Assembly (NCBI GenBank): GCA_023212695.1
Contig: JALCCG010000014.1
Span: forward strand, 1-64,000
Source: Sporisorium sorghi
Taxonomy: Eukaryota; Basidiomycota; Ustilaginomycetes; Ustilaginales; Ustilaginaceae
Length of the DNA stretch: 64,000 nt
Reading direction: 5' to 3'
In this document: positions 32,737 to 41,568 of the stretch, in pieces
How the letters are laid out: each line of letters starts with the position of its first letter
How positions within the stretch are numbered: position 1 is the first letter of the stretch
The notes under the pieces: generated by a model
Told to the model about the DNA's origin: nothing
The model's database searches: none
What the model saw: only the letters and a program-made list of their open reading frames with translations
Made by a program: the position numbers and the translations under genes

Positions 32737-33879
32737 TATAGATGACTCCTGCCTCTGTACTTCCTGTTGTTGTCTTCTGGAATCGACGGGAATTTCCTTG
32801 GGTATCCGAATATAGAAGCAGCTTCCACCTGCTTGCTCTTTCCCGCTTTCAGCCCATACATCTCCGCCGTGAGCTGTAACAAGCTGCTTGACGATGGCAA
32901 GTCCCATTCCGCTTCCACCGTTTAACCGGTTCCTTGATTTATCTCCCCGATACAACCTTTCGAATATATACGGCAGATCGGAAGCTGGAATGCCTTGGCC
33001 TGAATCCTTAATACGAATCTGAACCGTATTCCCTTCGTCCACGAGATCAGCCTGGACCCTCCCGCTTGCCGGTGTATGGTGCAGTGCGTTACTGAGCACG
33101 TTGATTAAGATTTGGAGCATCCGGTCCGTATCTACTTTAGCGATTATCGGCGAATCGCCGGGTTGATGCACGTATCGTAGATCCACTTGTTTTTCATTGT
33201 ACGCGGCCCTTACCACGGTCACAGCTCTCTCTATAATCTTGGCCAGATCCTGTTCCGATCGGGATAACTGAAACTCGGGTGATTCCATATCATGCAGATC
33301 TTCAAGCTCAGTAACCAGATCAATCAATCGGTCAATCTCTTCCAGGCAGGTTCGAAAGCGATCGGCTGTCGGCTCCCATATGCCGTCCTCCAGCGCACGG
33401 GTATGACTCTTCAAGGTAGTTAACGGCGTTCGCAGCTCATGGGCAATATCCTGCGTCATGTTTCTCCGAAGCTGCTCCTGCTTTTGCAGCTGTACAGCCA
33501 GCTCATTCAGCGAAGAACCGAGTCCCGCGATTTCATCATCTCCTCGGGTATCCACCCTGATATCCAATTTCCCTTGCGTCATCATCTCAGCTGCTTGCTT
33601 CATCTGGATTAGGGGAGCCGATATCCTTCTAGCCACATAAATACCTATGATGGAGGCCACCGCTATCGACAGCAAGCATGTCAAAATAATGGATTGCATC
33701 TGCGCCTGCTCCAGATGTTCGTTCAGCTCGTCCATTCCGTGATGCCCATTCGACTGCTGCTGGTACATGGCTATATGATAATGGTTGGTCACAATATTGG
33801 TGACGGTAAACACGATCAGAATCCCTGCGGTGATGCTGATGATAATGGCGGCAAGCCTTAGATCCAGGCGCTGCTTCAA
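32734..33879 (-). CDS. Sensor histidine kinase, BaeS-like
   Basis: 381-aa membrane kinase: TM1 at ~8-29, a short extracytoplasmic loop (about 30-60, NHYHIAMYQQQSNGHHGMDE), TM2 at ~62-82, HAMP (about 83-135), HisKA with the phospho-acceptor in TQDIAHELRTPLTTLKSH, and HATPase_c with NVLSNALHHT, DSGQGIP and GGSGMGLAIV. It begins with TTG; TTGA overlaps the TGA stop of the response regulator and GGAGGTGAG lies upstream, so the two genes are coupled. The stimulus is unknown; the short sensor loop suggests an envelope signal. Confidence 0.93.
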   Translation of the reverse strand: MKQRLDLRLAAIIISITAGILIVFTVTNIVTNHYHIAMYQQQSNGHHGMDELNEHLEQAQMQSIILTCLLSIAVASIIGIYVARRISAPLIQMKQAAEMMTQGKLDIRVDTRGDDEIAGLGSSLNELAVQLQKQEQLRRNMTQDIAHELRTPLTTLKSHTRALEDGIWEPTADRFRTCLEEIDRLIDLVTELEDLHDMESPEFQLSRSEQDLAKIIERAVTVVRAAYNEKQVDLRYVHQPGDSPIIAKVDTDRMLQILINVLSNALHHTPASGRVQADLVDEGNTVQIRIKDSGQGIPASDLPYIFERLYRGDKSRNRLNGGSGMGLAIVKQLVTAHGGDVWAESGKEQAGGSCFYIRIPKEIPVDSRRQQQEVQRQESSI

Positions 33880-34568
33880 GACACCTCACCTCCAAAGCGG
33901 TAGCCGAATCCGTAGACGGTGATGATATATTGGGGCTGTCTTGAATCGGGCTCAATCTTCTGCCGCAAATTCTTGATATGCTGATCAATAATGCGGATAT
34001 CCCCAATAAAATCGCAGCCTAATACCCGATCGACCAGCTCTTCGCGCGAGAAATTCCGCTGTGGATACTTGGCCAGCAAGAGCAGCAGTTTATATTCGCT
34101 GGGCGTCAAATTTATGACCTGTCCATCACAGGTTACCTCGTGCTTCAACGAATTGATCACAAGCCGCCCCTGGTGATATACAATTACATCTGCAAGCAGC
34201 TTGCTGTCATCCCCCCGTCTTAAGACGGCTTTGATTCTTGCCATCACCTCGCGGGGGTCAAAAGGTTTTACAATATAGTCATCCGCACCGGCCGCAAACC
34301 CGCCAATCCTGCTGCTTTGGGCCACTTTTGCCGTCAACATCATAATCGGCACTGAGCTGAACGTTCGAATTTCCTGGCATACCCGCTCACCCTCCATATC
34401 CGGCAGCATCAGATCCAATATAACAAGATCCACAGCCTGCTCACGCATGTATCCCAATGCTTCGGAACCGTTTGCCGCTTCCAGTGTCAGATAATGTTCT
34501 TTAAGCAGATAAGAAGCAAGAACTTCTCTAATATTCGGCTCATCGTCCACGACTAATATGGTCTTCAT
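33876..34568 (-). CDS. OmpR-family response regulator
   Basis: 230-aa regulator: receiver domain with Asp8/Asp9, phospho-acceptor Asp52 (VILDLMLPDMEG) and KPFDPREVMARI, then a winged-helix DNA-binding domain (about 125-228) with LTPSEYKLLLLLAKYPQRNF and VDQHIKNLRQK-like recognition region, ending YGFGYRF. First gene of a two-gene operon with the BaeS-like kinase. Confidence 0.94.
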   Translation of the reverse strand: MKTILVVDDEPNIREVLASYLLKEHYLTLEAANGSEALGYMREQAVDLVILDLMLPDMEGERVCQEIRTFSSVPIMMLTAKVAQSSRIGGFAAGADDYIVKPFDPREVMARIKAVLRRGDDSKLLADVIVYHQGRLVINSLKHEVTCDGQVINLTPSEYKLLLLLAKYPQRNFSREELVDRVLGCDFIGDIRIIDQHIKNLRQKIEPDSRQPQYIITVYGFGYRFGGEVS

Positions 34569-34666
34569 GGTTGTTTCTCCTTATCGAGTGCTTTCTCAGT
34601 ACACGTCCACTTTAACATAAAAATTCATGATAACTGAAACTTGTGAAGATCTAGTGAGGACACGCC

Positions 34667-34693
34667 AAAAAAGACCATGAATACCATGGGCCT
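34667..34693 (-). terminator. Terminator of the mgl-linked operon
   Basis: On the minus strand a short stem (ccatg / catgg, with partial extension) is followed by tctttttt, 20 bp after the isomerase/epimerase stop. Confidence 0.55.
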
Positions 34694-34712
34694 GGCTACT
34701 GTAACAATCCCC

Positions 34713-35558
34713 TCATCCGTTTCTTTGAACTGCAGCCATTCGGGTCCTCAGGTAGTGAGCACTCTTCGGCACCTCATTCTCTGACAATCCATGAAGAATA
34801 AGCGGTCCCTTGAAATGATAATCTTGCAGCAGCCTCAAGTAAGCTCCGTAGTCCAGCTCACCGGTTCCGGCAGCCACATATTTCAGCCCGTCAGCGGTCG
34901 AATAATCCTTCGCGTGCGCGATAATGACCTGTTCGCCGAGCAGCGACAATGCTTGTTCCAGAACATCGGCCAAAGGCTTCTCCTCCTCCGGCCTGAACAA
35001 ATTCGCCGCATCCAGCACGACCTTTAATCGGGCTGAAGCGATGGTATCCAGCAGCTGCCTGCATCTGACGGCATCGCTAACCACATTGGCCCGCTCAGGT
35101 TCAATAGCGAGGTCAAGCTGGAATTCCTCCGCGATATTCACAACCTCCCGCACCGTCAGGAGCAGATCATTCCATGCTTCCGGCGTATCGTTATCCGGAT
35201 GCGTTCTCCACATATTGACCGGGTCCCTTGTGCCTGTGCACAAGGTGATGACCGATGTTCCCATGGCATGGCACATCGCGGCCAAATGACGAAACCGGCG
35301 AACACCGTTCCGCAGTTTCTGCCGATCCGGGTGAATCATGTTAAAGGTACCGGAGACTGCAGCCATTTGAAGATGCCGCTTCTCACACGCTTCCCTTATA
35401 TGGACCGCCATCTCCATATCCACTGCATCCGGCAGAGACGGGAGACCAGCGCATGACAGATTGAACTGTATGATATCGAGTCCACTTGCCATGACTGCAT
35501 CCAAATTCCCATCCAATGTCGGTCGGTGAAACGTCTTGGAGAAGATGCCAAGCCTCAT
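34713..35558 (-). CDS. Sugar phosphate isomerase/epimerase family protein
   Basis: 281-aa AP-endonuclease-2-like TIM barrel. Typical strands carry metal-ligand candidates: AIEPERANVVSD (Glu), VVLDAANLF (Asp), IIAHAKDYS (His, Asp) and a distal Gly-Glu-Leu-Asp segment (GTGELDYGAYL). Members isomerise or epimerise sugars, inosose or hydroxypyruvate. It is encoded directly after a Gfo/Idh/MocA oxidoreductase, 3 bp apart; the pair probably converts an imported sugar through a keto intermediate. GGGAGG precedes the ATG. Confidence 0.9.
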   Translation of the reverse strand: MRLGIFSKTFHRPTLDGNLDAVMASGLDIIQFNLSCAGLPSLPDAVDMEMAVHIREACEKRHLQMAAVSGTFNMIHPDRQKLRNGVRRFRHLAAMCHAMGTSVITLCTGTRDPVNMWRTHPDNDTPEAWNDLLLTVREVVNIAEEFQLDLAIEPERANVVSDAVRCRQLLDTIASARLKVVLDAANLFRPEEEKPLADVLEQALSLLGEQVIIAHAKDYSTADGLKYVAAGTGELDYGAYLRLLQDYHFKGPLILHGLSENEVPKSAHYLRTRMAAVQRNG

Positions 35559-35561
35559 GCC

Positions 35562-36635
35562 TCATACACCTCCCGTTACATCAGCCAGCCTCACCGTCTC
35601 CTTGCTCTCCACAGATCTTGCAATCGCCGCCATCGCCCGCATGGCGGCAACGCCATCCTCCAGATTGGCCCCCTTCATGGGTGCTTGGTCCAGAATCGTA
35701 TCTGCAAAGCCCTCAACCTGAAGCTTGAAAAAATGCGCGTCTTCGCCAAGCGGTCTGTGATAACAGCCGTCACGTGCCGAGAACACCTCAACATCGCTTG
35801 ACTTAAAGAGCCACGGATTGTAGGTTTTGCCGAGAATGCTTCCGTGTTCGCCGTATATTTGAAAGCCTTCATGCCAGTCCATCCGCACGGCAACCGTTAA
35901 ATCCAGATGTCCGATAGCACCCGAGGCATACTGAACCGTGACAAACCAGTTATATGCATCGAATTTCTGCGTGTTCCAAGCCGTAACACTGACCATCTCT
36001 CCTCCTAAAAAGCGCGCCGTATCAACCAGATGGCTGCCATGGGTGAGCATGAAGTATCGCAGTTTATCGAGCTTCGGATTGCCTTCCGGTCTCAATGCGT
36101 TCGGACTCAGCTGCACCATCGGCTGCACGTTCTCCGTGACCGTGTAACGGTAGGTGGAATCGCAATACCATGCTTTCACAGCCAGCAGTTCACCCATCTC
36201 TTGATCCATGAACTGCTTGGCGTAAGCGATTCCCGGATCAAATCGTTTCATGTTGCCGACTTGTACCACAGACCCGGAATGCTCGGCTCTACGCAGCAAT
36301 TCCTCACACTCCTCTACGGTGACACCGAGAGGCTTCTCAACCAAAACATGCTTGCCTGCTTCGATGGCTTTAAGTGCAGCTTCAACATGAAACTGGTCTG
36401 CGATGCCAATGATGACCGCGTCTACATCCGGATCGGCCAGCATCTTGTCATAGTCGTTGAAGGTCTGCGCAGGCTGATGGATTTCGGCCATCCTCCTGAG
36501 CAAATCCTCAGCCACATCACATATGGCGTACAGCCTTGCGTTGCGCGCTCTTCTGCAAGCTTCAAAATGCCCGTACTGCGATATGGGACCGCAGCCCAGC
36601 ACACCGATATTCAGTCGCTTCTGATCCGTAATCAT
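35562..36635 (-). CDS. Gfo/Idh/MocA family oxidoreductase
   Basis: 357-aa NAD(P)-dependent sugar oxidoreductase: nucleotide-binding NIGVLGCGPISQYGHFEAC at the N-terminus, VDAVIIGIADQFH, catalytic VEKPLGVTVEECEEL, and MLTHGSHLVDTARFLGG in the second domain. GGAGG is 7 nt upstream of the ATG. Lies between the mgl transporter and the isomerase/epimerase, on the same strand; an internal hairpin at 36669-36693 separates it from mglC. Confidence 0.92.
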   Translation of the reverse strand: MITDQKRLNIGVLGCGPISQYGHFEACRRARNARLYAICDVAEDLLRRMAEIHQPAQTFNDYDKMLADPDVDAVIIGIADQFHVEAALKAIEAGKHVLVEKPLGVTVEECEELLRRAEHSGSVVQVGNMKRFDPGIAYAKQFMDQEMGELLAVKAWYCDSTYRYTVTENVQPMVQLSPNALRPEGNPKLDKLRYFMLTHGSHLVDTARFLGGEMVSVTAWNTQKFDAYNWFVTVQYASGAIGHLDLTVAVRMDWHEGFQIYGEHGSILGKTYNPWLFKSSDVEVFSARDGCYHRPLGEDAHFFKLQVEGFADTILDQAPMKGANLEDGVAAMRAMAAIARSVESKETVRLADVTGGV

Positions 36636-36668
36636 GACAGCACCTCCTGTAGTTGATGATTATTAAAA

Positions 36669-36693
36669 AAGCCGCGGGATATACTCCAGCGGC
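36669..36693 (-). terminator. Intra-operon terminator after mglC
   Basis: The stem agccgc / gcggct is followed by six T on the minus strand, between mglC and the oxidoreductase. Likely partial, reducing expression of the enzymes relative to the transporter. Confidence 0.7.
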
Positions 36694-36704
36694 TGCATTT
36701 TCCT

Positions 36705-37724
36705 TTATTTTTTTGCCATATACTTTCGAATGTCAAAGGCAACCGCTGCTACAATAATAAGTCCTTTGATAATCAATTGCCAATAAGGACTCACACCGAT
36801 AAAGGTCAAGCCGTAATTGATGACACCGAAGATAAGCACGCCAGCCATCACGCCCGGAACCGTGCCGATACCCCCGGCAGTGGATACGCCGCCTACCACA
36901 CACGCGGCAATGGCATCCAGCTCATACATATTGCCATAGTTGTTGGTCGCACCCCCGGTTCTGGCAGCCTCCAGCACGCCGGCAATTCCATACAGCGCCC
37001 CGGAGATGGCGTAGATCGCTATGAGATTTCGGGCTACGTTAATGCCGGATACATGCGCAGCCTGAACGTTGCCGCCAATGGCATACATATTTTTGCCGAG
37101 CCGGGTTTTATTGAATATAACCCAGCAGACAAAAGCCACAAACACGGCAATAATAACGATGTACGGAAGAGAGTATCCGCCACCGAAATCGATATATCCA
37201 CTTCCCCACACGGTAAAATCGGGCCTTAAACCGCCAATCGGCTGGGATTGGTTCGGCTCCATATCAAAATAGATGGAATTGATGCCATAAATGCCGACCA
37301 TCGTGCCGAGTGTCGCAATAAATGGCGGCACATGCAGCTTGGCTACGATGAAACCGTTAATTAAACCAACGATAAGCCCCGCCAAGATGCCGATAAGAAT
37401 CGGCATGAAGACCCAAACTTGAGGGAGATCCGGAAAGAAACGGTTGGCATAGACATCCGTTTGGAGCATCGATGCCGATACAACGGCACTTAAACCTACG
37501 ACCCGTCCAGCCGAGAGATCCACCCCGCCAGTAATCAGAATGAATGCCGCGCCAAGCGCGATAATTAACCTGGTAGAGGATTGCTGCAGAATATCCCTCA
37601 ATGTGGAGAAGGCCAGAAAGTTAGGATCTGCTACGGCAATCCCGATCACGAGCAATATCAATACAACGAATATGGCGCGCTGCGCCAAATAATCTTTAAC
37701 TTTAACGATGACTTGCGTATTCAT
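36705..37724 (-). CDS. mglC: Sugar ABC transporter permease (Mgl/Rbs type)
   Basis: 339-aa membrane protein of the BPD_transp_2 class, with about 8-10 hydrophobic helices and the family segments LGAAFILITGGVDLSAGRVV, FIATLGTMVGIYGINSIYFD and GGNVQAAHVSGINV. Pairs with the fused ATPase upstream through an ATGA overlap (37721-37724). With the mglB-like binding protein it forms a galactose/glucose-type importer. Confidence 0.92.
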   Translation of the reverse strand: MNTQVIVKVKDYLAQRAIFVVLILLVIGIAVADPNFLAFSTLRDILQQSSTRLIIALGAAFILITGGVDLSAGRVVGLSAVVSASMLQTDVYANRFFPDLPQVWVFMPILIGILAGLIVGLINGFIVAKLHVPPFIATLGTMVGIYGINSIYFDMEPNQSQPIGGLRPDFTVWGSGYIDFGGGYSLPYIVIIAVFVAFVCWVIFNKTRLGKNMYAIGGNVQAAHVSGINVARNLIAIYAISGALYGIAGVLEAARTGGATNNYGNMYELDAIAACVVGGVSTAGGIGTVPGVMAGVLIFGVINYGLTFIGVSPYWQLIIKGLIIVAAVAFDIRKYMAKK

Positions 37725-39259
37725 CGATCTTCCCCTCCTGGATCAGCTGACCGCTGCTGTGCGGCAAGCCGCATGATTTCCTCTTCGCTAGCCTCATGCC
37801 CCTCAAGAATTCCCGTCATCCGCCCTTCACTCATCACCATGATCCGGTCGGACATCCCCAGCAGCTCGGGCATTTCAGAGGAAATCATGATGATGCTCTT
37901 CCCTTGCTTGGCCAGCTGCGTAATGATGGAATATATCTCGAACTTCGCACCGACATCGATTCCACGGGTAGGCTCATCCAGAAGCAGAATCTCAGGCTCC
38001 GTGAGCAGCCATCTTGCCAACAGCACCTTCTGCTGATTGCCGCCGGACAGATTCCGAATCTGGGTATTCACCGACGGCGTTTTGGTTCTCAGCTTCTCCA
38101 CATTCCTTCGGGCATCTTCCATTCCTTTACGTTCATTCAACAGAAATGCCCAATTCTGATACCTTCGAAGATTGGCAATGACCGTATTCTCGTAAACCGA
38201 GAGAACCGGGAAAATGCCGGTTGCTCTCCGCTCTTCCGTCAAGAGTGCCATATTGTTTCTCTTGGCATCGGAAGGTGACTTGATCTTCACCTGCTTGCCG
38301 TTAATCGATATCGTTCCGGAGGCGATCGGACGAAGCCCGAACATGGCTTCAATCAACTCCGTCCGCTGCGCACCAACCAGGCCGCCAATGCCCAGAATCT
38401 CGCCTTTTCGGAGCTCAAAGGACACATTCTGGAACGATTTCGGATTCGGGGAACTCAAATTGTGAATCTTCATCCGGGTATCTCCGGGAACATTCGTGCG
38501 TTCAGGATAACGCTCCGTCAAATCCCGCCCCACCATGCGGGTAATAATCAAATCGGTTGTCAGTTCACCTGCCTGCCAGGTACCGACATATTTGCCATCA
38601 CGCATGATGGTCACATCATCGGATATCCGCAGGATTTCTTCCATCTTGTGCGATATATACACAATCGACACGCCCTGCGACCGAAGCCTGTTCATAATGC
38701 TGAACAGATGCTCCACCTCATTGCCCGTCAGAGATGAGGTCGGTTCGTCCATCACAATCACCTTGGAGTGGTAGGACACGGCCTTGACGATTTCAAGCGA
38801 CTGGATCTTGGATACAGAGAGCGCACCCGTCCTTGCCTTGGGATCAACATCGATATCAAGCTCACGGAACAGCCGGAGCGTATCGATAGCCATCTGTTTC
38901 TCATTCACAAATTTGAAAGGCCAGAAACCCATCATCGGAAATCGGCCCAGCCATATATTCTCCATCACATTGCGGTGCGGCACCGGATGGAGCTCCTGAT
39001 GGATCATGGATACTCCATAATTTAACGCGTCCTTGGAGCTGTTAATGGTTACCTTGCTGCCATTCAAATAAATATCGCCGGCATCCGGCTTGTAAATGCC
39101 GAACAAACACTTCATCAGCGTTGATTTGCCTGCCCCGTTCTCACCCATGAGAGCATGCACGGTGCCAGGCTTTACCTTGAATGTCACATCATTCAACGCC
39201 TGAACTCCTGGGAAAGCCTTCGATATATTCCGCATCTCCAGTACATACGATTCTGTCAT
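37721..39259 (-). CDS. mglA: Sugar ABC transporter, fused dual ATPase
   Basis: 512-aa cytoplasmic protein with two ABC domains. Domain 1 has MGENGAGKSTLMKCLFGIYK and LDEPTSS-like VMDEPTSSLTGNEVEHLF. Domain 2 has GGLVGAQRTELIEAMFG in place of a standard P-loop, then LSGGNQQKVLLARWL and LLLDEPTRGIDVGAK. A degenerate second Walker A is normal for the MglA/RbsA/XylG group. GGAGG lies 9 nt before the ATG. Between mglB and mglC. Confidence 0.95.
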   Translation of the reverse strand: MTESYVLEMRNISKAFPGVQALNDVTFKVKPGTVHALMGENGAGKSTLMKCLFGIYKPDAGDIYLNGSKVTINSSKDALNYGVSMIHQELHPVPHRNVMENIWLGRFPMMGFWPFKFVNEKQMAIDTLRLFRELDIDVDPKARTGALSVSKIQSLEIVKAVSYHSKVIVMDEPTSSLTGNEVEHLFSIMNRLRSQGVSIVYISHKMEEILRISDDVTIMRDGKYVGTWQAGELTTDLIITRMVGRDLTERYPERTNVPGDTRMKIHNLSSPNPKSFQNVSFELRKGEILGIGGLVGAQRTELIEAMFGLRPIASGTISINGKQVKIKSPSDAKRNNMALLTEERRATGIFPVLSVYENTVIANLRRYQNWAFLLNERKGMEDARRNVEKLRTKTPSVNTQIRNLSGGNQQKVLLARWLLTEPEILLLDEPTRGIDVGAKFEIYSIITQLAKQGKSIIMISSEMPELLGMSDRIMVMSEGRMTGILEGHEASEEEIMRLAAQQRSADPGGEDR

Positions 39260-39288
39260 CCCTGGATACCTCCTTCGCCTGCCGGGCC

Positions 39289-39340
39289 AAAAAAAGCCGA
39301 ATATAAAGGGACAACGCTACGAATAGCCGCTGCCCCTTTT
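39289..39340 (-). terminator. Hairpin after mglB, probable partial terminator
   Basis: A 12-bp stem with two G-U pairs (aaaggggcagcg / cgttgtcccttt on the minus strand) is followed, after 10 nt, by a run of seven T. Hairpins at this place commonly keep the binding protein in excess over the membrane components. Confidence 0.65.
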
Positions 39341-39354
39341 ATATAACCCTGCCA

Positions 39355-40407
39355 TTATTTCGCGTCGGCGATATTGTCCTTCGTTATTTTTTTGTAAGCA
39401 ATCCAGACATATTTGCCATCGGTAATGTCAAAGCCGGTGTTATCCTTGTTCGGCGTTTCTCCCTTGGAGAGTGCCGCAGCAATCGCTACGGAAGCTTTTC
39501 CCTGGCTCTTTGCATCGTTAAGCACCGTACCGAGAAGTGTGCCGTCTTCAAGCGCCTGGATTGCAGGGGCCGTTGCATCTACGCCGACAACAGGCATGTA
39601 TTTGTCGCCGCTGAAATATCCCGCTGCCTTCAATGCTTCAATGGCTCCCAGCGCCATATCGTCATTGTTCGCGAGAACCGCTTCAATCTTGTCGCCATGG
39701 GATGCGAGGAATGCCTGCATCTTTTCCTGGCCCTTTACGCGGTCCCACATCGCGGTATCTACCGCAAGCGCTTCCACTTCGATGCCTGCATCTTGAATCG
39801 CCTGCACGGAGAATTTGGTTCGCAGCTCGGCGTCCTGATGGCCCGGTTCGCCCTGCAGCAGCACATACTGCAGCTTGCCATCCCCGTTCTTGTCTGCCTT
39901 CGGATTCGCCTTCCAATAATCCACGATGAGCTGACCGGAGATTGTGCCGGATTCCTCCGCCTTCGCCCCTACGTAATACACCTTATCCCATTTGTTCATA
40001 TCCTCTGCGATCGGTTCCCGGTTCAAGAAAACAACCGGTGTATTAGCCGTCTTGGCCTTATCAATAATGACGCCGGCAGCTGTCCGATCCACCGGGTTGA
40101 TGATCATGGAGCTGTATTTTTTTGAAATAAACAGATCGATTTTCTCATTCTGGGTAGGCTGTGCATTTTGACTATCCACGATATCCAACTTAGCCACGCC
40201 ATCAGCCGCGTCGGACATTGCATTACGCACACCCGTCATGAACGTATCGTCAAATTTGTAAATCGCCACCCCCACTTGGGGCGTGCTTCCGCTCGCTGCA
40301 TCACTTCCCTTGCTTTCACCGTCGGTTGAACTGCTTCCGCCGTTATTGCATGCCGCCGTGGTCAGCATCATGCCCGCCATAAGGACAAACAACCATTTTT
40401 TCTTCAC
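39355..40407 (-). CDS. mglB: Galactose/glucose-type sugar-binding lipoprotein
   Basis: 350-aa lipoprotein: lipobox TTAAC, Cys20, Ser/Gly linker, then a two-lobed type I periplasmic-binding fold. It keeps the calcium loop of E. coli MglB (DKNGDGKLQ, Asp172-Asn174-Asp176-Gln180) and the adjacent GEPGHQDAELRTKF, as well as VVFLNREPI, ANNDDMALGAIEA and VVGVDAT. This supports a D-galactose/D-glucose or close hexose ligand. Starts with GTG at 40407; GGAGG is 9 nt upstream. Direct repeats at 40516-40549 mark a likely activator site. Confidence 0.94.
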   Translation of the reverse strand: MKKKWLFVLMAGMMLTTAACNNGGSSSTDGESKGSDAASGSTPQVGVAIYKFDDTFMTGVRNAMSDAADGVAKLDIVDSQNAQPTQNEKIDLFISKKYSSMIINPVDRTAAGVIIDKAKTANTPVVFLNREPIAEDMNKWDKVYYVGAKAEESGTISGQLIVDYWKANPKADKNGDGKLQYVLLQGEPGHQDAELRTKFSVQAIQDAGIEVEALAVDTAMWDRVKGQEKMQAFLASHGDKIEAVLANNDDMALGAIEALKAAGYFSGDKYMPVVGVDATAPAIQALEDGTLLGTVLNDAKSQGKASVAIAAALSKGETPNKDNTGFDITDGKYVWIAYKKITKDNIADAK

Positions 40408-40515
40408 CTGGGTTGACCTCCCTGATTCATTCGATGATCAGCGATGTGTACGGCCATCCATTGCCGCATTTCACTGTCTATCGCCATTATGCCGTAACGG
40501 ATGGCACATTCGAAT

Positions 40516-40549
40516 TCAAAATCCTCATGTTTTCTATCAAAATCCTCAT
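40516..40549 (-). promoter_or_regulatory. Direct-repeat operator upstream of mglB
   Basis: Two exact 13-nt copies, on the minus strand atgaggattttga (40537-40549 and 40516-40528), 21 bp apart. That is two helical turns, as expected for the two subdomains or two monomers of an AraC-type activator. The copy nearer mglB runs into a possible -35; a CATAAT-like -10 lies further downstream. The regulator gene at 43401-45035 is the natural candidate. Confidence 0.65.
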
Positions 40550-40569
40550 CACTTTTTACAGTTGTGGAA

Positions 40570-41568
40570 TTACTTCACAAATGGAAACAGCACCTTCTGA
40601 TTATCCATCCAGAACATGTTATCCGCATCAATGACCTTGGTTTCAAGCACGATCGGCTTGTCATATCTGGAGCCGTCCAATACTTTCACCGCCTGTTCTA
40701 CTCCCAAATAACCTGTGCTGAAGCCATTCTGTACCACCAGCTTGTGAATGACGCCATCCTGAAGAAGCTGCAGCTGCTCCAGATCGCTGCCAAATGTGAC
40801 AATCTTGATCCTCCCCTGCTCCTTGCGCCGAGCAACTTCTTTGGCAGCACCTAGGGATGCCTGAATATCCAGTGCCAGAATCCCGTCGATGGCATCCCGG
40901 TCAAGCAGCTGCTTGGCTGCCTGCCAGCAAGCATCCTCACGCTTGCCGCATGCGGCGCCATCCGTAATTTGAATGCCGCTGATATTCGACAGTACTTGCT
41001 TGGCGCCTTCTTCGCGAGCAATTAAGTCCGGATCTTCCCTGTCCGATCGAAGGATGGCCACTATGCCTGCTCCTCCAAGCAGGTCTGCGAGCTGCTGCCC
41101 CGCCTGGCGTCCTGCCGCTTCGTTGTTGATTGCAATGGCGGCCATCACACCTGTATTCATGCGGGCATCATTTAATGCAATCACCGGGATTCCCGCTGCT
41201 GAAGCCTTCACGCCGAGGTCCTTCAGCACAGCTTCGGATGCCGGGTCAACCAATATGGCAGAAGTGCCTCTCTCCAATGCCTGTAGCGAGACTTGAAGCT
41301 GCTCCGCTTCATCGTCACTTGGCTCAAGGGCGATATAATCCAGCTCAAACCTGTATTCCTTGGCAGCCGCTTCGGCACCCAAACGGATGGCATCGCCCTG
41401 TTCTTCGGCGTGTACGGGTGCTACGAGCGCAATATGCCGCAGTTCGCTCTCCTCATCCAAGGGTGGCTCTGACGAACATGAGGTTAAGAACATTAGTGAT
41501 AAGAGAACCGCAATGAAACAGACGATCGGGACATGCGGTAACCGAATTGAAGTAATCCTCTTAATCAT
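40570..41568 (-). CDS. Sugar-binding lipoprotein of a three-part sensing system
   Basis: 332-aa lipoprotein: signal peptide with lipobox LTSC, Cys31, then a RbsB/LacI-like type I periplasmic-binding fold (HIALVAPVHAEEQGDAI, GTSAILVDPASEAVLKDL, GIPVIALNDARM, ILALDIQASLGAAK, KIVTFGSD). It differs from mglB and is encoded after, and 8 bp inside, the sensor kinase gene rather than with the permeases. This order (regulator, kinase, binding protein, then transporter) matches ligand-presenting systems such as XylFII-LytS, where the lipoprotein-sugar complex activates the kinase. The ATG at 41568 follows GAGGTGCG; the longer open frame upstream lies in the kinase gene. Confidence 0.86.
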   Translation of the reverse strand: MIKRITSIRLPHVPIVCFIAVLLSLMFLTSCSSEPPLDEESELRHIALVAPVHAEEQGDAIRLGAEAAAKEYRFELDYIALEPSDDEAEQLQVSLQALERGTSAILVDPASEAVLKDLGVKASAAGIPVIALNDARMNTGVMAAIAINNEAAGRQAGQQLADLLGGAGIVAILRSDREDPDLIAREEGAKQVLSNISGIQITDGAACGKREDACWQAAKQLLDRDAIDGILALDIQASLGAAKEVARRKEQGRIKIVTFGSDLEQLQLLQDGVIHKLVVQNGFSTGYLGVEQAVKVLDGSRYDKPIVLETKVIDADNMFWMDNQKVLFPFVK